Assembly: GCF_000278235.1 (NCBI RefSeq)
Contig: NZ_JH725039.1
Span: 1 to 32,757 of the forward strand
Length of the DNA: 32,757 bases
Reading direction: 5' to 3'
DNA from: Bartonella vinsonii subsp. arupensis OK-94-513
Lineage (GTDB): Bacteria > Pseudomonadota > Alphaproteobacteria > Rhizobiales > Rhizobiaceae
Part shown: one piece after another, positions 26,521-32,757 of the stretch
Numbering within the stretch: the stretch's first letter is position 1
How the letters are laid out: every line of letters starts with the position of its first letter
The notes under the pieces: generated by a model
What the model was told of the DNA's origin: nothing
The model's input: only the letters and a program-made list of their open reading frames with translations
The model's database searches: none
Translations under genes and position numbers: made by a program

Positions 26521-27810
26521 ACTTTCTTTGCTCCTCTTTTTCTTCACTGAAAAGTAAAATAATATTTACAATTTTCAAAACCAAAATTAGCATCAATACT
26601 CATAACACAATATGATATATTGTATAAGCAATTTCATTATATAATAATACATTATGTATTTCATGTAAAGATATAAAAAATAATTAGAAAATCTGCTTTA
26701 AAACTGGATAAACGAATACAATATTAAGTAATCATGAATAAAATGAGATAACTATAAAAGGATATGGATAAATATTTAACAGAGATAATAGTATTATTTT
26801 TAAAGAAATATATTACTTGTCTGTATCGCATCATCATAAAAAACTTTGAAAAAATTTATTTTATCATAAAGCAAAAGTGAGATATTTATTAAGTATATTA
26901 AAGTGTAAAAAAATATACAAAGTAATAATCAAATAAAGAATATTAAAAAAGAAAATATCATATAAATATAATTATTTATATTTACTTTCCATACCAGCTC
27001 TATTTATTTCAATATGCCTAAGTATAACACCAAAAAATGAGAGATATATTCTACTCTTAAATAAAGCGTATCACACTATATAAAAGAACTAATCAATCTA
27101 TATTGTTAAGAGCTACTTTACAAAAAACCAATTTATACGCATCTTAACCATCCAAATGATTGTATTTTTTAATAGACAAATGCATACTTCTTCACCACAG
27201 AACCTTAAGTAAACTTTCTTCAATGCCTCTATCCATTCGCGCAATTTTTCTCTCACAAACATTCAAATGATAGAGACATTTTAAAGTCATATTGATCAAA
27301 AATCAGTTCCTAAATTTGATACAGTACGTACCAAATACAACAAAAAACTTTTCAAATCTTGGTTTAAAAACTAAATTATAACTCTCTTTTTTGCATTAAC
27401 AGACAAATATTTCTCCTTACTCTTCAGCAGTAAAACTTGTCCTCTATAGTAAAAGAAGTTTTTTTGCGCACTGCCTAAATTTCAACTCTGAATAAACGGA
27501 TGTAGGATTTATTTTAAACTAAATCATGGAGATGTTAATCATTCTGAGACCTTTACTTTCCAAAACAGGTCTTAAATTGAAACACGTTACAAAGTACACT
27601 TCATCCTTGAAAATTGATAACATAATATAGAAGTCTCTTATAAACGGCATTCCTACTGCTTTTAATAAAGCAATCTTTTTTATTCTCTATATTTGATGCA
27701 CAAAACACTCTTGTTTGCGTTTTTTCTGTAGATGGATTAAAATCGAGAGAAGCAACTCCACCATTTGTGATTACTTCGTATTTCTTGACTTCTCTTTTAG
27801 GCAAAAATTT
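26521..27810. other. Long AT-rich intergenic region
   Basis: Almost 1.3 kb without a supported gene. From about 26560 to 27100 G and C are rare, with many short A/T inverted repeats such as AAATATAA-TTAT-TTATATTT near 26960-26985. Beyond 27150 composition becomes more balanced. A 49-codon minus-strand frame (27113-27262) lacks a ribosome site. The last 100 bases run into the open frame upstream of the creatininase-family gene. Confidence 0.5.
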
Positions 27811-28554
27811 ATGGTACCTAACACGCCTTTTCTTGCTCTTTTGCCCCTAGGAGCACACGAATATCACGGAAATCACCTCCCCTTTGAAACCGACTGGATT
27901 ATTGCTGAAGCTTTTGCAAAAGCACTCACTTTCCAAGCAAAAGAGCAATTCCCTATCATGCTCTTACCTGTTGAAAAAATTGGTTATTCAGTTGAACATA
28001 TGGATGTTACTGGCTCACAAACCCTCACCTTTTCTGACGCGATCGAGCGCTGGATAAAAATCGGTGAAGGCTGTTATCATCAAGGTATCAAGCGTTTTCT
28101 TCTTCTCAACGCTCACGGAGGAAATTCCCCTTTAATGAGCATTGTTATCACCGAATTACGCAGGCGTTTTTCCATGTTAGCAGTGGCAACAAGCTGGAGT
28201 CGTTTTGGACTACCGCAAGGCTTAATGGTGCCCTCTCAACAGCATCTTGATATCCATGGAGGATTTATAGAAACCTCCTTAATGCTTTATTTAGCACCAG
28301 AAAAAGTGCATATGGAAAAGGCAAAAAATTTTCATAACAAACAAGCTGATATGATTTCTCATTATCGGTATTTACGAGCTTACGGCCCTCATGCCTTTGG
28401 ATGGACAATGCGTGATCTTAATAAACAAGGAGCAGCAGGGAATGCAAGTGAAGCAACACCACAAGCAGGTGAATCAATTTTCTCTCATGTCCTTGGTGGG
28501 CTTTGTGATTTACTTGATGATATCAGTCGATTTAAACTAGACGCATTACGATAA
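27811..28554 (+). CDS. Creatininase-family metal-dependent amidohydrolase
   Basis: A 247-residue protein of the creatininase/creatinine amidohydrolase family, zinc or manganese hydrolases acting on cyclic amides. Metal-site segments are visible: LLPLGAHEYHGNHLPFETDW (E17, H19, D28), LLLNAHGGNSP (H101), and DIHGGFIETSLML (E153). Members usually have 15-20 more residues before the first strand. The open frame continues upstream to 27715 and includes DYFVFLDFSFRQKF, which looks like such an N-terminus without a good start codon, so the true start is unsure. It is followed after 12 bp by a CobW-type GTPase and then a WD-repeat gene, probably one operon. Substrate is unknown. Confidence 0.82.
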   Translation: MVPNTPFLALLPLGAHEYHGNHLPFETDWIIAEAFAKALTFQAKEQFPIMLLPVEKIGYSVEHMDVTGSQTLTFSDAIERWIKIGEGCYHQGIKRFLLLNAHGGNSPLMSIVITELRRRFSMLAVATSWSRFGLPQGLMVPSQQHLDIHGGFIETSLMLYLAPEKVHMEKAKNFHNKQADMISHYRYLRAYGPHAFGWTMRDLNKQGAAGNASEATPQAGESIFSHVLGGLCDLLDDISRFKLDALR

Positions 28555-28566
28555 AAGGTATGAACC

Positions 28567-29595
28567 ATGGAAAAGAAACAAAATATGCCCCATAAAATTC
28601 CTGTTACGGTTCTCACAGGCTATCTGGGATCAGGAAAAACCACTCTTCTCAATCGCATTCTCAGCGAAAATCATGGCAACCGTTATGCTGTTATCGTCAA
28701 TGAATTTGGTGAAATTGGCATCGATAACGATCTTATTATTGAATCAGACGAAGAAATTTATGAAATGAATAATGGCTGTGTTTGCTGCACCGTGCGCGGC
28801 GATCTTATTCGTATTCTAGAAAGCCTGATGCAACGCTCTCATCGATTTGATGCAATCATTATAGAAACAACAGGGCTTGCTGATCCTATTCCCGTTGCAC
28901 AAACTTTTTTCATGGATGATACTGTCCATGAGAAAACAGCTCTTGACAGTGTCATAGCCGTTGTTGATGCAAAACATTTACCGTCTCAACTTAAAAATAG
29001 CCGCGAAGCTGAAGATCAGATTGCCTTTTCTGATATCGTTCTTTTAAATAAAATTGATCTTGTTAATGCACAAGAACGTGCACATGTTGAATCGCTCATT
29101 CTAGCGATTAATCCTCGAGCCGTACTTTATACAACAGAACGTGCCAATATCCCTCTTGAGAAACTTCTCAATCTTGGTTCTTTTGACCTCCAACGGACTT
29201 TAGAGAATGATCCCCATTTTCTTGATCACCAACATGCAGACCATGTTTGTGGTCCCGATTGCAATCATGATCATCAGCATCATCACACATCCCCCATTCA
29301 TGACATTACAGTAACTTCTGTCAGTTTAAAAACAGGTGCTCTTCAACCAGAAAAGTTTTTCCCATGGCTTCAACAGATTACGCAACAACAAGGTCCTAAT
29401 ATTTTGCGTTTAAAAGGGATTATTGCATTTCAAGGAGACAATGACCGATATGTTATCCAAGGCATACACATGATGCTTGAAGGACAACATCAACGTCCAT
29501 GGCGTGAAGAGGAAAAACGTGAAAGCCGACTTGTTTTTATCGGCCGCTCCCTTGATGCCGAAAAGCTTAAAACTGGTTTTGAAAATTGTGCATAA
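28567..29595 (+). CDS. CobW/COG0523-family GTPase, likely metal chaperone
   Basis: A 342-residue G3E-family GTPase. Walker A is GYLGSGKTTLLN (residues 18-29), the metal-binding motif is NGCVCCTVRGDL (C71, C73, C74), switch region IIETTGLADP and the base-recognition motif LLNKIDL follow. A histidine- and cysteine-rich stretch, HQHADHVCGPDCNHDHQHHH (about residues 209-228), lies before the C-terminal CobW domain and suggests zinc binding. The family includes zinc chaperones such as ZNG1/YeiR as well as cobalamin CobW; no cobalamin gene is nearby, so zinc (or another transition metal) is favoured. AAGG lies about seven bases before the ATG. It is 12 bp downstream of the creatininase-family gene, itself a metalloenzyme, and joined to the WD-repeat gene. 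Confidence 0.9.
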   Translation: MEKKQNMPHKIPVTVLTGYLGSGKTTLLNRILSENHGNRYAVIVNEFGEIGIDNDLIIESDEEIYEMNNGCVCCTVRGDLIRILESLMQRSHRFDAIIIETTGLADPIPVAQTFFMDDTVHEKTALDSVIAVVDAKHLPSQLKNSREAEDQIAFSDIVLLNKIDLVNAQERAHVESLILAINPRAVLYTTERANIPLEKLLNLGSFDLQRTLENDPHFLDHQHADHVCGPDCNHDHQHHHTSPIHDITVTSVSLKTGALQPEKFFPWLQQITQQQGPNILRLKGIIAFQGDNDRYVIQGIHMMLEGQHQRPWREEEKRESRLVFIGRSLDAEKLKTGFENCA

Positions 29596-29604
29596 GTGAA
29601 TACA

Positions 29605-30576
29605 ATGCCAAACATTACCCCTTACAATCTTCAAAGTTATTGCCTTTCCTGCGGCTTTATTGACAATAAACCAGCGTTCGTTTCAGTAGAAGGCGTCATC
29701 GTTTTTTTAAATCCAACTCCTCAAATTATAGAAGTTCACCAAGGGACAATTTCAAGCCATTTTTCTTATGATAACACAGCGATCATCACGGGTGGAGAAG
29801 ATGGCAAAGCCTGTCAAACAACAGCAGATGGTCAAACAAAAGTGCTAGGACAGCAAGAACGTAAATGGATCAACAAGGTTGCTTTTGGACCACAGAAAAT
29901 TTTTGCTTTTGCCTCCTCACGTTTAACACTAGCCAATGTTGGTAAAGGACTGCAAGAGCTTAAGCACGAACGCAGTGTGGAAGGTCTTGCTTTCGCTCCA
30001 AAGGGTTTACGACTTGCTGTTGCCCATTACAATGGGGTTACCCTTCATTGGTTATCAACGCAAACACCCCCAACCACACTGGTCTGGAAAGGAGCACATT
30101 TTGATGTCACCTTCTCACCAGACAACCGCTATGTCATTTCTACTATGCAAGAAAACGCCTTACATGGCTGGCGTCTCACCGATCAGCAACATTTACGCAT
30201 GAGTGGATACCCAAGCAAAGTTAAAAGCTGGTCTTGGAGCACAAAAGGGAAATGGCTCGCAACATCAGGCGCATCAGCAGCCATTGTGTGGCCCTTTCAT
30301 ACGAAAGATGGACCTATGGGTAAAACACCATTAGAACTGGGCACACGAGCAAATGCACTTGTCAGTGTAGTTTCATGTCATCCAAGCGAAGAAATTGTAG
30401 CAATCGGCTTTAATGATGGAATGATTTTGTGTGTGCATTTTTACGATGGAAAAGAACTCCTTTTAAAAGGTTATGGAAAAAGCGCCATCTCAGCACTCAA
30501 CTGGGATCAGACGGGGCATAATCTCGTCTTCGGTAGTGAAAATGGTGAATGTGGTATTATCAATATCACTGTTTAA
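29605..30576 (+). CDS. WD40-repeat (beta-propeller) protein
   Basis: About 323 residues with degenerate WD40 units. Typical blade sequence appears as HFSYDNTAIITGGEDGKACQ, GLAFAPKGLRLAVAHYNGVT, VTFSPDNRYVISTMQENALHGW, WSWSTKGKWLATSGASAAIV and LNWDQTGHNLVFGSENGECG, suggesting a seven-blade propeller. No signal peptide is present, so it is cytoplasmic. Propellers act as interaction platforms; with CobW immediately upstream a role in metal delivery is a reasonable guess only. The GTG at 29596 directly follows the CobW stop; the ATG at 29605 is three codons later. Either is possible, and both imply translational coupling. Confidence 0.85.
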   Translation: MPNITPYNLQSYCLSCGFIDNKPAFVSVEGVIVFLNPTPQIIEVHQGTISSHFSYDNTAIITGGEDGKACQTTADGQTKVLGQQERKWINKVAFGPQKIFAFASSRLTLANVGKGLQELKHERSVEGLAFAPKGLRLAVAHYNGVTLHWLSTQTPPTTLVWKGAHFDVTFSPDNRYVISTMQENALHGWRLTDQQHLRMSGYPSKVKSWSWSTKGKWLATSGASAAIVWPFHTKDGPMGKTPLELGTRANALVSVVSCHPSEEIVAIGFNDGMILCVHFYDGKELLLKGYGKSAISALNWDQTGHNLVFGSENGECGIINITV

Positions 30577-31134
30577 GAAGAACAATAGAGTAATTTAGAA
30601 TGATAATTTATCTTTTCGCAACGTGAATATCTCCCCAATATCAAAGGATTTGCTCATTTCAAACCTATTTACATTGAATTAAACAAGACTATTCCTTTGC
30701 ACCTCATAAGTGAGATTGGTGTATGAATAAAACCGTTTAAGAAAAGAATAAAGATGCCTCTTCTTATGAACTCCCTTAGTGCAAGAACTGTCGTAACATG
30801 AAGAACTGGAAAAAGAACAACAATCCTTGCAGATAAAAGAACTGCACAACCTTCCAGAAACAATGAGAAACAAACACCACGAACCTTAAGCACCATGCTC
30901 CAAACACGACATCACTCCTCAAGAACCGCACATCCTCACATAACGCATCATAAATCTTCTTCAAACACCCATTCTTTGAAACCACCAGCACAATTGCAAC
31001 CTGCAGCATCTTAATATCGTCTGATATCTTGTGACAACGAGAATAATCCTTTGAGATCTACTTTTTTTAATTTACATTCACACTTATAATTTGCAACAAA
31101 GAAGAAACATAATAAAAATACATACTATCTCTTT
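30577..31134. other. Intergenic region between the WD-repeat gene and the autotransporter
   Basis: About 560 bases between convergent genes. The part 30720-31010 is less AT-rich than other spacers and repeats AAGAAC-like words. Both strands have short open frames, but none has family features or a good ribosome site. It may be the remains of a gene that I cannot identify. Confidence 0.4.
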
Positions 31135-32757
31135 TCAAAAAAGGTGGCGCAACCCAGCAGAGAAACTTGCTCCTGAAAAACCAGCTTTGGTAACTCTATG
31201 CTGATAATTGACATCCCCATGAAATGCAAGTTTCGCTGATAATTGCGCATTAAAACCAATTCCTGCTTCTAAAGAAGAACCAAATGCACCTAACTGGAAA
31301 TCATTTTTAAAAGACACAAAACGCCTGTCTCCAAAACTACGCGAAAAATAAAGCTTCCCATAGAAAGAAACTATACGCTCCTTTTCTGAGGGCGTAACAA
31401 CCTTCGTTAAACGCCCTCCAAATCGTGCTGTCCATTGATTAAAATTGCCAAGAGAAACATCAAGATTATCAACATCTCGCACATCATCAAATTGAAGACG
31501 CTGATAAATAAGTTGAAGCTGGGGATCAAAAATGAAACCATTATGCCCTATTGAAAACCTTTGACCACTGGTCAATGAGGCATTCGAATGTTTCCCCTTT
31601 AAGGTTGCTACCTTATCTCGGGCAAGAGTGAAAACATCACCTTTAAAGAGACCATGAGTGAGCAATCCATCCACATAAAAGCCCATATCATCCTGCAAAC
31701 TTCCATAAGCAGAAACGGACCATCTATCAAATGTACTCTTTTTGCTCTGCTCAACATTGAGAGGATGGAGAGAAAGGCTTCCATAAGTTCCCATAAGCCC
31801 AAAGAATGTGCGACTATCTGTCCTGTCAATTTCCTTCAGAAAAACACCTGCCTCAAAGGCACTATAATCGAGTTCGGCTCCATATCCATATTCAAAAGCA
31901 GAGAGATTGGAAGCATAATGATAATTTCCACCATAACCACGGACAAAAAATGCTGAATTTTCATGACTTTTCAAAGAACTTATAGAAGAGTTTCGTATTG
32001 TCTCCAATTTTTTATTTTGGGTAGTAAGATCCATAAAGCCGGCATGAAATAAGGCATTTGGTAAGAGGAGATAAGTTGGCAATTGCGGAACAACAGCCCT
32101 AATTTTTGGCACGGTTTGAATATCAGGCTTAATAGGAACCGGCGCAACTGGTGAAGACGTTGGTGAAACAGGTGTAGAGGGAGTAGGTGTAGGATCTGTA
32201 GGCTGAGAATCTACGGGTTCAGAGGGTGCAGCTGGAGAAGGTGTAGATGGCTCAGGCGCAAGATCTTCAGAAGCCGCAGGAGAAGGTTCAACTGGAACTG
32301 AGGAGGCTGCTGGGGATGGTGTGGGGAAAGAAAGTGTAAATGGAGTAGGTGTAGGATCTGTAGGCTGAGGATCTACTGGTTCAGAGGGTGCCGTTGGAGA
32401 AGATGTTGGAGAAACAGGTATCGTCTCAGAAGAATCTATTTCTGGATTAATATAGAGTCCTTCAAGGCGAAAATCCCAAAATTTTCCATCACCTGCAACC
32501 AATCTTTGCGTAGCATCCGCTTCTCCAAAAGGAGAACCCGGACCATAGCCACGGAGACGATATTGGTAAGGAAAACCATTTATTGTCGTGTAACCATTAG
32601 CAAGTTTAAAAGAATCTTCCTTCGCTTTCCCAGAAACTTGAATAAGTGAAATGCTTTGATCTTTTCCATCACGGACTTCTTGTTCTGAAGTTTTCTTAAA
32701 ATTTTGCATATGAACCACAGTGGTTCCAGAAACATCACCATAGATCAAAATACGATC
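31135..32757 (-). CDS. Autotransporter, C-terminal part (partial at window end)
   Basis: The frame stays open to the window edge, so the 5' end is missing; 541 codons are visible, stop TGA at 31135. First comes pertactin-like passenger sequence (RILIYGDVSGTTVVHMQNF, LANGYTTINGFPYQYRLRGYG). Next is a proline/threonine/serine-rich linker of roughly 110 residues. Then a type V beta-barrel of about 270 residues runs from about LPTYLLLPNALFHAGFMDLT to the C-terminus. Alternating hydrophobic strands and the final aromatic residue in SAGLRHLF fit outer-membrane insertion by the Bam complex. The passenger would be displayed or released at the surface. Bartonella carries several such autotransporters; the particular member cannot be named. 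No terminator stem was recognised past the stop. Confidence 0.88.
   Translation of the reverse strand, partial: DRILIYGDVSGTTVVHMQNFKKTSEQEVRDGKDQSISLIQVSGKAKEDSFKLANGYTTINGFPYQYRLRGYGPGSPFGEADATQRLVAGDGKFWDFRLEGLYINPEIDSSETIPVSPTSSPTAPSEPVDPQPTDPTPTPFTLSFPTPSPAASSVPVEPSPAASEDLAPEPSTPSPAAPSEPVDSQPTDPTPTPSTPVSPTSSPVAPVPIKPDIQTVPKIRAVVPQLPTYLLLPNALFHAGFMDLTTQNKKLETIRNSSISSLKSHENSAFFVRGYGGNYHYASNLSAFEYGYGAELDYSAFEAGVFLKEIDRTDSRTFFGLMGTYGSLSLHPLNVEQSKKSTFDRWSVSAYGSLQDDMGFYVDGLLTHGLFKGDVFTLARDKVATLKGKHSNASLTSGQRFSIGHNGFIFDPQLQLIYQRLQFDDVRDVDNLDVSLGNFNQWTARFGGRLTKVVTPSEKERIVSFYGKLYFSRSFGDRRFVSFKNDFQLGAFGSSLEAGIGFNAQLSAKLAFHGDVNYQHRVTKAGFSGASFSAGLRHLF
32140..32430 (-). repeat. Imperfect tandem repeats in the autotransporter linker
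   Basis: Two copies of a unit of about 20 codons encode APSEPVD(S/P)QPTDPTPTP. In plus-strand terms GAGTAGGTGTAGGATCTGTA occurs near 32180 and again near 32345, each followed by similar GGCTGA(G/A)GATCTAC and TTCAGAGGGTGC. Smaller PSPAAS-type units lie between. Such repeats can change copy number by slippage. Confidence 0.8.

Noticed and set aside
27113-27262. 49-codon frame on the minus strand in the AT-rich region
   Set aside because: No ribosome site and no recognisable family; composition fits chance in AT-rich DNA.
1-32757. CRISPR arrays, tRNA or rRNA genes, insertion sequences, integrase or phage genes
   Set aside because: None was seen: no regularly spaced repeats, no tRNA-like cloverleaf, and no transposase or phage protein motifs.

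Overview
The window is AT-rich, gene-sparse alphaproteobacterial DNA. Several features point to a Bartonella-like member of the Rhizobiales. These are long AT-rich spacers, an autotransporter with a proline-rich linker, a gcvTHP operon behind a tandem glycine riboswitch, an ornithine decarboxylase behind what looks like the alphaproteobacterial speF RNA leader, and a creatininase-family / CobW / WD-repeat cluster. This assignment rests on gene content and composition, not on any database match.

Layout. 1-3436 (+): a Fur-family regulator (probably Zur), then an EmrA/EmrB-type efflux pair. 3838-6095 (-): an ornithine decarboxylase with a structured leader RNA, followed by a GNAT acetyltransferase. 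The leader also contains a short open reading frame that ends inside its most structured part. 6482-9204: TrhO-type tRNA hydroxylase (-), KDPG aldolase eda (+) and ferredoxin-NADP reductase fpr (-). A decayed second copy of the fpr 3' end lies between the last two and overlaps the end of eda on the opposite strand. 9608-10630 (-): a secreted protein of uncertain function. 11036-12154 (+): alanine racemase. 12370-16893 (-): glycine riboswitch-gcvT-gcvH-gcvP. 17369-19683 (+): a Lon-substrate-binding-domain protein, a Trm112/UPF0434-like protein and asd. 19765-20391 (-): an exported SH3-domain protein. 20924-23456 (+): metQ-metN-metI methionine importer. 23924-24403 (-): a MaoC-type hydratase. 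24573-25907 (+): a homoserine-dehydrogenase-like protein with a SAF domain. 26149-26520 (-): a small membrane protein beside about 1.2 kb of very AT-rich DNA. 27811-30576 (+): creatininase-family hydrolase, CobW-type GTPase and WD-repeat protein, probably one operon. 31135-32757 (-): the 3' part of an autotransporter that runs off the window.

The genes form small metabolic and transport units: C1/glycine catabolism under glycine control, polyamine synthesis under leader-RNA control, methionine uptake, the aspartate pathway, and likely zinc handling by Zur and CobW. The observations most worth following up are the candidate leader peptide within the speF-like RNA and the mosaic fpr duplicate. 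No CRISPR array, tRNA, rRNA, insertion sequence or prophage was seen.
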